Positions 25,651-33,713 of a DNA stretch of 64,000 bases are shown one piece after another. Every line of letters starts with the position of its first letter. Within the stretch, counting starts at the first letter, position 1. The notes beneath the pieces are model-generated. The model was given only the letters and a program-made list of their open reading frames with translations. It had not been told where the DNA came from and did not search any database. Made by a program: the position numbers and the translations under genes. The stretch comes from Actinophytocola sp035995025 (lineage in GTDB: Bacteria; Actinomycetota; Actinomycetes; Mycobacteriales; Pseudonocardiaceae): positions 1 through 64,000 of the forward strand of contig DASYKY010000124.1 of the NCBI GenBank assembly GCA_035995025.1, in the 5' to 3' direction.

Positions 25651-26571
25651 TTATCTAACGAGCAGCTCCCGCATCGGCGGCCGGTCGGTCACCTCGACAC
25701 CCGCCGTGTCGGGCAGCCACTCGCCGGCCACCTGCACGAACTGCGTCAGCTCGCCCGCCCCGTCCGCCAGCAGGCCGCACCGGGCCAGCGCCGTGCCGAG
25801 GATCTGCCGGGCCATCAGCCCGAGCGCCGGCAGCGGCTGGTTGCGGTGGCGCCGCACACCCAGGTTGACCTGCGCGATCCCGGCCAGCCCGACGATCCCG
25901 TGCGCGTCCAGCAGCAGCCCGATCTCCACGCCGTACCCGGACGCGAACGGTACCGCCTCGAGCAGCGCGCGGGTGCCCGCGTACTCGCCGGACAGCGGCT
26001 GGATCACGCCGGACAGCTCCGGGCGCAGCGCCGACAGCAGCGGTCGGGCCATCAGCTCGGTCACCCGGCCACCGCCCGACCCCGCGGCGCCCTCACTTGA
26101 CAGCGGGCGCCGGTAGAAGCCCTTCACCAGGGCCACGTCCGGCTCCAGCAGCAGCGGGCCGAGCAGCGTCGGCACGAAGTCCGGCGAAGGGTCGACCAGG
26201 TCGGAGTCCACGAACACCAGCAGGTCGCCGGTCGTGGCCGCGAGCGAGCGCCACAGCACCTCGCCCTTGCCGGGCAACGGTTCCAGCTCGGTCAGCACGT
26301 CGCCGCGGCCCACCACGCGCGCACCGGCCGCCGCGGCGACCTCGGCCGTGCGGTCCGTCGATCCCGAGTCCAGCACGACCAGCTCGTCCACCAGCGTGCC
26401 GAGAAGCGGCCGAATCGACGCGACCACCGCGCCGACCGTCGCCTCCTCGTCCAGGGCCGGCAGCACCACGCTGACCGTTCGGGATCCCTTGGCCGCCACC
26501 AGGTCCGCGACCGTCCACTTGGCGCTCTGCCAGGTCCGCTCGGCGAACCAATCCCGTGCGTCCGGGTGCAT
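25651..26571 (-). CDS. gpgS: Glucosyl-3-phosphoglycerate synthase
   Basis: This GT81-type glycosyltransferase of 306 residues has the nucleotide-sugar site VSVVLPALDEEATVGAVV, the DSGSTDRT loop and the metal motif VFVDSDLVDP. It carries the acceptor-site GEYAGTRALLEAVPFASGYGVEIGLL typical of GpgS. It transfers glucose from UDP- or ADP-glucose to 3-phosphoglycerate, the first step toward glucosylglycerate and methylglucose lipopolysaccharide. ATG 26571 shares one base with the folP2 stop (TGATG). Confidence 0.93.
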   Translation of the reverse strand: MHPDARDWFAERTWQSAKWTVADLVAAKGSRTVSVVLPALDEEATVGAVVASIRPLLGTLVDELVVLDSGSTDRTAEVAAAAGARVVGRGDVLTELEPLPGKGEVLWRSLAATTGDLLVFVDSDLVDPSPDFVPTLLGPLLLEPDVALVKGFYRRPLSSEGAAGSGGGRVTELMARPLLSALRPELSGVIQPLSGEYAGTRALLEAVPFASGYGVEIGLLLDAHGIVGLAGIAQVNLGVRRHRNQPLPALGLMARQILGTALARCGLLADGAGELTQFVQVAGEWLPDTAGVEVTDRPPMRELLVR

Positions 26572-27440
26572 CAGGCCAGCGCCCGCAGGCAGTGCGCGGG
26601 CGGACGGGTTCCGGCGATGCTCGCCACCATCTCGACCACCTTCCTGGTCCGGCCGACCTCGTGCGCGCGGAACACCCGCGCGCCGGTCCAGGCGGCCACC
26701 GACGTCGCCGCGAGCGTGCCGTCGACGCGGTCGGTCACGCCCGCGTCGAGGGTCTCGCCGACGAAGTCCTTGTTGGACAACGCCATCAGCACCGGCCAGC
26801 CCGTCGCCACCAGCGTGTCGAGCCTGCGCAGCAGGGCCAGGCCGTGCCAGGTGTTCTTGCCGAAGTCGTGCGTCGGGTCGATGAGCACGCTCTCGGCCGG
26901 CACGCCCAGCGCCACGACCCGCTTCGCGCGGGCCACCAGCTCGGCAGTCACCTCCGCCACCACGTCCACGTAGCGGACCCGGTGCGGGTCGGTGCGCGGT
27001 GCGGCGCCGCCGGTGTGCGAGCAGACCATGCCGGCGCCGAACTCGGCGGCGACCTCGGCCAGCTTCGGGTCCGCGCCCGCCCAGGTGTCGTTGATCAGGT
27101 CGGCGCCGGCCGCGCACGCCGCCCGGCCGACCTGGTGGCGCCACGTGTCGATGCTGATGACCAGGTCCGGATACCGGTCGCGGACTCGCTCGACCAGCGG
27201 CACGACGCGCCGCAGCTCGTCGTCGGCGCCGACCCGCTCGCCGTGCGCGCCGGCCCGCACGCCGCCGATGTCGACGATGTCCGCGCCCTCGGCGACCAGC
27301 CGGTCGACCGCGGCCAGCGCGGCCTGCTCGGCGTAGGTGGCGCCGCGGTCGTAGAAGGAGTCCCTGGTGCGGTTGACGATCGCCATCACCAGGGCGCGGT
27401 CCTGGGCGACCGGGCGGTTGCCGAAACGAAGTGTGCCCAC
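26571..27440 (-). CDS. folP2: FolP2: dihydropteroate synthase paralogue
   Basis: The TIM barrel of dihydropteroate synthase is clear over 289 residues: VMAIVNRTRDSFYDRGA, DIVDIGGVRAG, LISIDTWR-like VISIDTW, and LIDPTHDFGKNTWHG. Key loop residues differ from true DHPS (NRTRDSF instead of NVTPDSF). This is the pattern of mycobacterial FolP2, which lacks DHPS activity, so folate synthesis should not be assigned to this gene. Its fixed link to gpgS suggests a role with that enzyme. GTG 27440 is the start. Confidence 0.92.
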   Translation of the reverse strand: MGTLRFGNRPVAQDRALVMAIVNRTRDSFYDRGATYAEQAALAAVDRLVAEGADIVDIGGVRAGAHGERVGADDELRRVVPLVERVRDRYPDLVISIDTWRHQVGRAACAAGADLINDTWAGADPKLAEVAAEFGAGMVCSHTGGAAPRTDPHRVRYVDVVAEVTAELVARAKRVVALGVPAESVLIDPTHDFGKNTWHGLALLRRLDTLVATGWPVLMALSNKDFVGETLDAGVTDRVDGTLAATSVAAWTGARVFRAHEVGRTRKVVEMVASIAGTRPPAHCLRALA

Positions 27441-27521
27441 CCCCGGATCGTGCCACGGCCGCGGCGCGGAAAGCCCCGGCGATACACCGAGGTCACAATC
27501 GGTGATCCTGGTGAAACCTGG

Positions 27522-28301
27522 CTAGTGCGTTTCCGTCCAGGCCTGGTAGGCCTCCTCGACCACCCTGATGGCGTCGTCGACGTCGTCGGTGAGGTGCAGC
27601 AGCGCGACGTCCTTCTCGCCGATCTTGCCTTCCTTGTGGACGACGTCGTTCAGCCAGTCGTACAGACCTCCCCAATAGGACCGTCCAAAGAGGACAACGG
27701 GAAACTTGGTGACCTTCTTCGTCTGCACCAGGGTCAGTGCCTCGAACAGCTCGTCGAGCGTGCCGAAGCCGCCGGGCAGGCAGATGAACGCCTGGGCGTA
27801 CTTGATGAACATCGTCTTGCGGGCGAAGAAATAGCGGAAGTTGACGCCCAGGTCGACCCACGGGTTGAGGCCCTGCTCGAACGGCAGCTCGATGCCCAGT
27901 CCGATCGACAGCCCACCCGCCTCCGAGCACCCGCGGTTGACCGCTTCCATGGAGCCGGGCCCGCCGCCGGTCATGGCCGCGTAGCCGGCCTTTGCGAGGG
28001 CCGCGCCGATGTCGCGGCCGAGCTGGTACTCGGGGTGGTCGCGTTTGGTGCGCGCCGAGCCGAAGACGGTGACCGCGCGCGGCACCTCGGCCAGCGCGCC
28101 GAAGCCCTCGACGAACTCCGCCTGGATGCGCAGCACCCGCCATGGGTCGGTGTGCACCCAGTCCGCCGGTCCGCGCGAGTCGAGCAACCGTTCGTCGGTG
28201 GTCGTCGCCTCGTCCTTTCTGGACCGCCGGAGCACGACCGGGCCGCGCTGCTTCTCCGTCGGATGCTCGTCCGGCTGGTCGGCGAATTGCTGGATCGTCA
28301 C
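27522..28301 (-). CDS. TIGR00730/LOG-family protein (possible cytokinin-riboside phosphoribohydrolase)
   Basis: From GTG 28301 the product is 259 residues. The LOG fold shows AVTVFGSARTKRDHP, the motif GGGPGSMEAVNRGC and the second motif LPGGFGTLDELFEALT, which contain the catalytic Arg/Glu residues of nucleoside monophosphate phosphoribohydrolases. An N-terminal extension of about 70 residues, rich in charged residues (TEKQRGPVVLRRSRKDEATT), is absent from the 187-residue mycobacterial Rv1205. The large version resembles the longer LOG-like subgroup. Rv1205 is a LOG enzyme; activity here is inferred. Confidence 0.88.
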   Translation of the reverse strand: MTIQQFADQPDEHPTEKQRGPVVLRRSRKDEATTTDERLLDSRGPADWVHTDPWRVLRIQAEFVEGFGALAEVPRAVTVFGSARTKRDHPEYQLGRDIGAALAKAGYAAMTGGGPGSMEAVNRGCSEAGGLSIGLGIELPFEQGLNPWVDLGVNFRYFFARKTMFIKYAQAFICLPGGFGTLDELFEALTLVQTKKVTKFPVVLFGRSYWGGLYDWLNDVVHKEGKIGEKDVALLHLTDDVDDAIRVVEEAYQAWTETH

Positions 28302-28335
28302 TCGCGCGAGTCTAGGTCCAAGTATCTTTCGGGGA

Positions 28336-28845
28336 ATGTCCGAAGAGCGGATCGACAAGCTCGAGAAGGCGCTGAGCGGCCTGCGCACACGCCTGGGCGA
28401 GCTGGACCGCAGCCGGCGCGACGCTCATCACGCGCTGCTCTATGCCGTGTTCGCGTGCACTGTCGCCGGCGTGCTTCTGGCGCTGTCCACGGCCACGTGG
28501 CGCACGGCCCGCGACTCCGACGACTTCCTGGCCGATGCGACGACGCTGTGGGGCATGGCGCCGGAGGGCTGGCAGGCCGCGTGGACGCTGATCGGCGTGC
28601 TGACCGTGGCGATCGGCACCATCGCGGTGTTCCTGGCGGACGTCGCGGGCCGGGCGACGCACGTGGTGTTCGCCGTGTTCTGCGCGCTGACGATCGTGGG
28701 CATCCTGCTGATCTGCCAGGTAGAGCCGGCGGGCTGGTTCGACCCGGAGGACGGCCACGCGGGTCCGGGCCGGTGGTTGACGCTGCTGGCCACCTTCGTT
28801 CTGGCCGTCGTGCACACCGCCCGGGCGGGCGAAGTACGCCGCTGA
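28336..28845 (+). CDS. Four-helix membrane protein, unknown function
   Basis: ATG 28336 gives 169 residues. A short coiled coil (IDKLEKALSGLRTRLGELDRS) precedes four predicted transmembrane helices: LLYAVFACTVAGVLLALS, WTLIGVLTVAIGTIAVFL, VVFAVFCALTIVGILLIC and WLTLLATFVLAVVHTA. No conserved polar motif is visible. It diverges from the LOG gene with 34 bases between and ends before the dispersed repeat at 28965. I do not recognise the family. Confidence 0.78.
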   Translation: MSEERIDKLEKALSGLRTRLGELDRSRRDAHHALLYAVFACTVAGVLLALSTATWRTARDSDDFLADATTLWGMAPEGWQAAWTLIGVLTVAIGTIAVFLADVAGRATHVVFAVFCALTIVGILLICQVEPAGWFDPEDGHAGPGRWLTLLATFVLAVVHTARAGEVRR

Positions 28846-28964
28846 CCGCTTGGCCATCCGCCGCTGACCACGCCGGCCCTCTGGCTCGCAGGCGAGCCGC
28901 GCCGCCGAGCGCGAAGCCCAGACTGACCGCAGTGATCTTGTAACGCGTCGCCGACAACAGCACG

Positions 28965-29074
28965 CTGCCCCCACCCTCTCCGGGGGCACCCCTCAGCGCC
29001 AGTCTACCGGTGAACGCTGACGGAAAGGCCTGGTCCGGGGCTTGCTGTGGACAACTCGGCGCCTGTGGACAACT
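28965..29074. repeat. Dispersed repeat, copy 2, with two DnaA-box sequences
   Basis: This copy shares the hairpin GCCCCCACCCTCTCCGGGGGC, CCAGTCTACCGG and two TGTGGACAA sequences (29046-29054, 29064-29072) with the element at 20691-20802. It lies in the 277-base convergent gap between the four-helix membrane protein and dapE. No gene is seen in that gap. Confidence 0.7.
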
Positions 29075-29122
29075 TCCGAGCCCAACGCCCGCGGCTCGGT
29101 AGCGTCGGTCGGGTGGACAGGG

Positions 29123-30196
29123 TCAGGCTAGGAAGCGGGCGAGGACCTCCGCGCAGCGGTGGATCTGCGGGATCGGCACGTGCTCCTGCTGGGTGTGGGC
29201 CAGCGTGGGATCGCCGGGGCCGAAGTTGACCGCCGGCATGCCGAGGGCGGCGAAGCGGGCCACGTCCGTCCAGCCCAGCTTGGCCACCGGGTCGCCACCG
29301 GCCGCCGCCACCAGTTCGGCGGCCGCGGGGGCGGACAGGCCGGGCAGAGCGCCCGGCGCCATGTCCGTCACGGTCAGCTCGTAGCCGGCGAACACCTCGC
29401 GCAGGTGGGTTTCGGCATCGTGCGCGGAGCGGTCCGGGGCGAAGCGGTGGTTGACCACGAGCACCGCCTCGTCCGGCACCACGTTTCCGCTGACGCCGCC
29501 CGCGATCCGCACTGCCTGCAGGCCCTCGCGGTAGGTGCAGCCGTCGATGTCGACGACCCGCGGCTCGTACGCGGCCAGCCGGGCCAGTGCGTCGCCCAGT
29601 GCGTGGATCGCGTTGGCGCCCATCCACGCCCTGGCGGTGTGCGCCCGGGCGCCGGTCGTGCGCAGCTCCACCCGCATCGTGCCCTGGCAGCCCGCCTCGA
29701 CCACCGCGTTCGACGGCTCGCAGACGATCGCCAGGTCGCCCGCCAACCAGGAAGGGGACGAACGTTCGATGCGGCCGAGTCCGTTGCGGGCGGCCTCGAC
29801 CTCCTCGCAGTCGTAGAACACGAACGTCAGGTCGTGCCTCGGTGCCGTGACCGTCGCGGCGGCGTGCAGCATCACCGCGTCGCCGCCCTTCATGTCGCAC
29901 GTGCCGAGGCCGTGCAGGACGTCGCCGTCGCGGCGGACCGGCAGGTTGTCGTTGACCGGCACGGTGTCGAGGTGGCCGGCGAGCACCACGCGCGACGGCT
30001 TGCCGAGCGTGGTGCGGGCGAGCACGGTGTTGCCCGAGCGCGCGACCTCGAGGTGGCCGGCCTGCGCCCGCAGCGCCGCCTCGACCGCGGCGGCGAGCTC
30101 GCCCTCCGCCCCGGACTCGCTGGGGATGTCCGCGAGCACGGCGGTCAGGTCGGCGGGGTCGGCGGTGAGGTCCAGCTTGCGGATCACGATCGGCAC
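29123..30196 (-). CDS. dapE: Succinyl-diaminopimelate desuccinylase
   Basis: The 357-residue M20 metallopeptidase-type enzyme has the zinc and catalytic motifs VVLAGHLDTVPVN, HGLGTCDMKGGDAVML, and FYDCEEVEAARNGLGR with the catalytic Glu (near 145). A dimerisation domain with TGARAHTARAWMG follows. It removes succinate from N-succinyl-LL-2,6-diaminopimelate in the lysine/peptidoglycan pathway. GTG 30196 is the start. The gene diverges from dapD, as in mycobacteria, but an ECF sigma module lies between. Confidence 0.95.
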   Translation of the reverse strand: MPIVIRKLDLTADPADLTAVLADIPSESGAEGELAAAVEAALRAQAGHLEVARSGNTVLARTTLGKPSRVVLAGHLDTVPVNDNLPVRRDGDVLHGLGTCDMKGGDAVMLHAAATVTAPRHDLTFVFYDCEEVEAARNGLGRIERSSPSWLAGDLAIVCEPSNAVVEAGCQGTMRVELRTTGARAHTARAWMGANAIHALGDALARLAAYEPRVVDIDGCTYREGLQAVRIAGGVSGNVVPDEAVLVVNHRFAPDRSAHDAETHLREVFAGYELTVTDMAPGALPGLSAPAAAELVAAAGGDPVAKLGWTDVARFAALGMPAVNFGPGDPTLAHTQQEHVPIPQIHRCAEVLARFLA

Positions 30197-30202
30197 GCTA
30201 CA

Positions 30203-30229
30203 TGCAACCCGCGAGGGGGGACCGCGCGT
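30203..30229 (+). promoter_or_regulatory. Candidate ECF promoter ahead of the sigma factor
   Basis: TGCAACC (30203-30209) and CGT (30227-30229) with a 17-base spacer look like an ECF -35/-10 pair, about 35 bases before ATG 30265. ECF factors often transcribe their own genes. This is inferred from pattern and position only. Confidence 0.4.
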
Positions 30230-30264
30230 GACTAACTGCGTCCAGGGATCGCCCGGGAGGTCTG

Positions 30265-30762
30265 ATGAACGAACGCGAGCAGGGGTTCACCGACTACTTC
30301 GCCAGCCGGTCGGGCGCCCTCCGCGGCACCGCGTACCTGCTGTGCGGCGACTGGCACCGCGCACAGGATCTCGTGCAGACGACGTTCGTGAAGCTCTATC
30401 GCGCCTGGCACCGGGTCGCCGCCCGCGACAACCTCGACGCCTACACGCGGCGGATCCTCGTCCGCACCTACCTGGACGAGAACCGCCGCGGGTTCTTCTT
30501 CCGCGAGAAACCCACCGCGCGGCACGCCGACGCGAGCGCCCCGCAGCGTGGCAGCCCCGAGGACCGGCTCGTGCTGCTGCGCGCGCTCGAGTCCGTACCA
30601 CCCCGCCAGCGAGCGGCGCTGGTGCTGCGGTTCTGGGAGGACCAGTCGGTCGAGGACACCGCGCGGGCGCTGGGCTGCTCGGCGGGCACCGTGAAGAGCC
30701 AGACCGCCCGCGGGCTCTGCGCCCTGCGCGGAGCCGTGCCGACGGCGACGTTCACCAACTGA
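30265..30762 (+). CDS. ECF sigma factor, SigE family
   Basis: The 165-residue factor has region 2 (RGTAYLLCGDWHRAQDLVQTTFVKLYRAWHRV) and region 4 (RALESVPPRQRAALVLRFWEDQSVEDTARALGCSAGTVKSQTARGL) and no regions 1 or 3. It belongs to the large actinobacterial SigE-type ECF group (TIGR02983), in which the short N-terminus leads directly to the -10 binding helix. The site GGGAGG lies before ATG 30265. The adjacent membrane protein is the likely cognate anti-sigma factor. The stop is inside a 14-bp tandem repeat. Confidence 0.95.
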   Translation: MNEREQGFTDYFASRSGALRGTAYLLCGDWHRAQDLVQTTFVKLYRAWHRVAARDNLDAYTRRILVRTYLDENRRGFFFREKPTARHADASAPQRGSPEDRLVLLRALESVPPRQRAALVLRFWEDQSVEDTARALGCSAGTVKSQTARGLCALRGAVPTATFTN

Positions 30763-30788
30763 CGTTCACCAACCGACGTTCATCAACT
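30747..30788 (+). repeat. Three 14-bp tandem repeats across the sigma-factor stop
   Basis: GACGTTCACCAACT, GACGTTCACCAACC and GACGTTCATCAACT follow one another directly. The first encodes the final TFTN and the T of the TGA stop. The others lie between it and the RBS of the next gene and would shift spacing in 14-base steps if copy number changed. Confidence 0.85.
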
Positions 30789-30801
30789 GAGGAGGACTGC
30801 C

Positions 30802-31686
30802 ATGAACGAGCAGGAGCTTCGGCAGGCCATGCGCGCCACGATGGCGACCGTCCCGACGCCGCCGCCGATGAGCGAGAACCCAGTGCTGGACGCCGCCCGC
30901 CGGGTGGAGCGCCGCCGTCGCGCCCGCTGGGCCGGGGTGGGCAGCGCCGCGGCCGCGGTGGCGGTCATCGGCGTCGCCGTCGTGGTCGTCATGGTCACGT
31001 CCGGCGCGGGCGGGAACCAGGCCGCCGGCCCCGGCACCAGCCCCGCGACTACGAGTTCGACCACGACTACGAATACGACCACGACGAGCGCGGCGACCGC
31101 CGACACGGATCCATCCTGGCCGAACGGGCAGACCGATCGCACGGCGCACAACGGCCCGGAGTACGACATGGGCGCCGCGCTGCTCACCGAGCTGGACGCC
31201 GTGGTGCCCGCCGGGTACGAGTCGCCGGACGGTCTCAAGGGCACCGGGGAGCTGGCGGGAGCGCCGATGAAGCACCACCAGGCGCAGTACGTCGACACCG
31301 TCGACGGGACCGAGGTGTGGGAGTACTCGGCGGACGCGGTCGTGACCAAGGGCGGCGGCTACGGCCGGCTGATCGCCGAGGTGAACACCCCGGGCAACGA
31401 GATGACCGGCGACGGGTGTGCCCTGAAGCCCGGTCTGTGGGGCATGACGGGCACCTGCACCGAGGTCGTCGTCGACGGCAAGCGGGTCGGCGTATTCACC
31501 TCCAAGGACCACGAGACCGACCAGTTCGACCAGTGGGCCGGCTACCGCTACGACGACGGCACGGTGGTGTTCATCGGGCTGGCCGACCACCGCGCCTTCA
31601 CGAACTTCCCGCCGCTCGCCGGGCCGCCGCTGACCACCCAGCGGCTGGCCGAACTGGCCGCCGACCCCGGCTTCCGGCTCGGCTAA
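30802..31686 (+). CDS. Single-pass membrane protein, probable anti-sigma partner of the ECF factor
   Basis: ATG 30802 has GAGGAGG upstream. The 294 residues start with a ~45-residue cytoplasmic part (ELRQAMRATMATVP, RRVERRRRARW). One helix (VAVIGVAVVVVMVT) follows, then a Thr/Ser-rich linker (ATTSSTTTTNTTTT) and an extracytoplasmic domain of ~190 residues with two Cys pairs (GDGCALKPG, MTGTCTE). The layout matches membrane anti-sigma/regulator proteins encoded after SigE-family ECF genes, but no zinc motif is present. The stretch TSKDHETDQFDQWAGYRYDDG is unlike known families. The call rests on position. Confidence 0.72.
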   Translation: MNEQELRQAMRATMATVPTPPPMSENPVLDAARRVERRRRARWAGVGSAAAAVAVIGVAVVVVMVTSGAGGNQAAGPGTSPATTSSTTTTNTTTTSAATADTDPSWPNGQTDRTAHNGPEYDMGAALLTELDAVVPAGYESPDGLKGTGELAGAPMKHHQAQYVDTVDGTEVWEYSADAVVTKGGGYGRLIAEVNTPGNEMTGDGCALKPGLWGMTGTCTEVVVDGKRVGVFTSKDHETDQFDQWAGYRYDDGTVVFIGLADHRAFTNFPPLAGPPLTTQRLAELAADPGFRLG

Positions 31687-31696
31687 CCTGCCAGGC

Positions 31697-32695
31697 GTGA
31701 GCAGCGCAGACGTCAACGCAGCGGTCGATCCCCTGACCACCGGAGCCCAGGCCGTGGGCCTGGCCACGGTCACCGACGACGGGACCGTGCTCGACACCTG
31801 GTTCCCGCACCCGAAGCTCGACGACGGCCGGATGCCGGGCACCATGCGGCTCTCCGAGCAGGAGGCCGTCAACGAGCTCGGGGCCGGCGTCTCCGCGCTG
31901 CTCGGCCCGGACGACGCCCGGTCCGTCGAGGTGATCGCGGTGCGCACCGGGATCCTGTCGCTGGCCGACCCGCCCGCCGACGCGTACGACGCCTACCTGC
32001 GGCTGCACCTGCTGTCCACCCGGCTCGTGCGGCCGCACGGGCTGAACCTGGACGGACTGTTCGGGGTGCTCACGAACGTGGTGTGGACCAACCACGGGCC
32101 GTGCCGCGTGGAGGGCTTCGCGGCGACCCGGCTGCGGCTGCGGGCCCGCGGGGCGGTGACCGTGTACGGGGTGGACAAGTTCCCGCGGATGGCCGACTAC
32201 GTGGTGCCCGCGGGCGTGCGCATCGGCGACGCGGACCGGGTCCGGCTCGGCGCACACCTGGCCACCGGCACGACCGTCATGCACGAGGGCTTCGTCAACT
32301 TCAACGCCGGCACGGTCGGCGCGTCGATGGTGGAGGGCCGCATCTCCGCCGGCGTGGTCGTCGGCGACGGCTCGGACGTGGGCGGCGGCGCGTCGATCAT
32401 GGGCACGCTCTCCGGCGGCGGCAAGGAGACCATCTCGATCGGCACGGGCTGCCTGGTCGGCGCGAACGCTGGCGTGGGCATCTCGCTTGGCGACGACTGC
32501 GTGGTCGAGGCCGGCCTGTACGTCACCGCGGGCACGAAGGTCACGCTCTCCGACGGGCGGCTGGTCAAGGCCCGCGAGCTGTCCGGCAGGCCGGGCCTGC
32601 TGTTCCGCCGCAACTCGGCCACCGGCGCGGTCGAGGCCGTCGCCCGCACGGGTACCGGCATCGAGCTGAACGCCGCCCTGCACGCCAACGACTGA
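31697..32695 (+). CDS. dapD: Tetrahydrodipicolinate N-succinyltransferase
   Basis: The 332-residue enzyme shows the actinobacterial DapD type: an N-terminal alpha/beta domain and then a left-handed beta helix of hexapeptide repeats (GVRIGDADRVRLGAHLATGT, VNFNAGTVGASMVEGRISAG, GGGASIMGTLSGGG). It transfers succinate from succinyl-CoA to tetrahydrodipicolinate in DAP/lysine synthesis. GTG 31697 begins 10 bases after the stop of the ECF partner gene, so dapD may be read from that operon as well as from its own promoter. Confidence 0.95.
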   Translation: MSSADVNAAVDPLTTGAQAVGLATVTDDGTVLDTWFPHPKLDDGRMPGTMRLSEQEAVNELGAGVSALLGPDDARSVEVIAVRTGILSLADPPADAYDAYLRLHLLSTRLVRPHGLNLDGLFGVLTNVVWTNHGPCRVEGFAATRLRLRARGAVTVYGVDKFPRMADYVVPAGVRIGDADRVRLGAHLATGTTVMHEGFVNFNAGTVGASMVEGRISAGVVVGDGSDVGGGASIMGTLSGGGKETISIGTGCLVGANAGVGISLGDDCVVEAGLYVTAGTKVTLSDGRLVKARELSGRPGLLFRRNSATGAVEAVARTGTGIELNAALHAND

Positions 32696-32777
32696 TCAGT
32701 CCACTTCGGACAGTGAGCGGCCGTTCACCCGGATCGGGTCTCCGCGCCGGCTGGCTTTTGCCGATTGTTCACATAAC

Positions 32778-33713
32778 ATGGGTCGAATGACGCGATCTGT
32801 CCTGGTCAGCCCCGATGATCTCGGTCTGCCCACCGCGCCGCTCGAGGCCGCGGCCGGCGCCCCGCCGACGATGTACGTCCGCGCGCGACTCGACCAGCAG
32901 GTGCGTGTGCTCCTCGAGCAGGAAGCCATCGCGCGGGAGGGCAGCGATCCCGAAGGCGTGCACCAGATGCGCGTCGCCGTGCGGCGGATCCGGGCCGCGC
33001 TCAAGGCGTCCCCCGGGCCGGAGGTCGACGAGCTGCAGGACGAGCTGCGCTGGTTCGGCGGCGTGCTCGGGCGCATCCGCGACCTCGACGTCCTCCTCGG
33101 GCACCTGCGCGCGCAGGCCGCCGACCTCTCCGACGACGAGCGCGCCGCCGCCGAGCGGCTGCTGTCCGGCCTCGTCGACGAGCGCCGCCGCGCGCGCCGC
33201 CGCATGCTCGACACGCTCCGCGCCGCCCGCTACACCGCGCTGCTGAGCCGCCTCGCCGGCATGGTGACGTCCGACGTCAACGGGCACCCCGTCCGGAAGA
33301 AGAAGGCCGAGCCCGCGCTGCTGGACGTCGTCGTCAGGCCGCACCGCAAGCTGTCCAAGGCCGCCCGCGCGCTCGGCGACCACCCGGCCGACGACGAGCT
33401 GCACGCCCTGCGCATCCAGGGCAAGCGGCTGCGCTACGCCGCCGAGCTCGCCGAGCCCGTCGGCGGCAAGCCGGTCCGCAGGCTGATCCAGGCCACCAAG
33501 GAGTTCCAGGACGTCCTCGGCGACCACCAGGACACCGTCGTCGCCGAGGCCGAGGTGCGGCGGCTCCTCGACGAGCAGCCAGAACCGGACGTCGTCCTCG
33601 TGTTCGTCGCGGGGCGGCTGGTGGAGCGGGAGCATGCCCGGCGCGCGGACTGCGCGGCCCGCTGGCGGGAGAGCTTCGAGAAGGTCGACCAGCTCGCCGG
33701 CGAGCTCCGCTAG
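32778..33713 (+). CDS. CHAD-domain protein
   Basis: The 311-residue helical protein consists almost entirely of a CHAD domain: VHQMRVAVRRIRAALK near residue 55 with conserved His and basic residues, RIRDLDVLLGHLR, and LHALRIQGKRLRYAAEL with EFQDVLGDHQDTVVAE later. CHAD domains bind inorganic polyphosphate and can localise to polyP granules. No CYTH triphosphatase domain is fused here. The ATG at 32787 is an alternative start. No clear RBS is seen, so the message may be leaderless. Its TAG shares CTAG with the dapC stop. Confidence 0.92.
   Translation: MGRMTRSVLVSPDDLGLPTAPLEAAAGAPPTMYVRARLDQQVRVLLEQEAIAREGSDPEGVHQMRVAVRRIRAALKASPGPEVDELQDELRWFGGVLGRIRDLDVLLGHLRAQAADLSDDERAAAERLLSGLVDERRRARRRMLDTLRAARYTALLSRLAGMVTSDVNGHPVRKKKAEPALLDVVVRPHRKLSKAARALGDHPADDELHALRIQGKRLRYAAELAEPVGGKPVRRLIQATKEFQDVLGDHQDTVVAEAEVRRLLDEQPEPDVVLVFVAGRLVEREHARRADCAARWRESFEKVDQLAGELR

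Noticed and set aside
30747..30788. PHO box (GTTCACC direct repeats)
   Set aside because: GTTCACC occurs, but the step is 14 bases rather than 11 and the copies lie at a gene's 3' end, which fits slippage better than PhoP binding.
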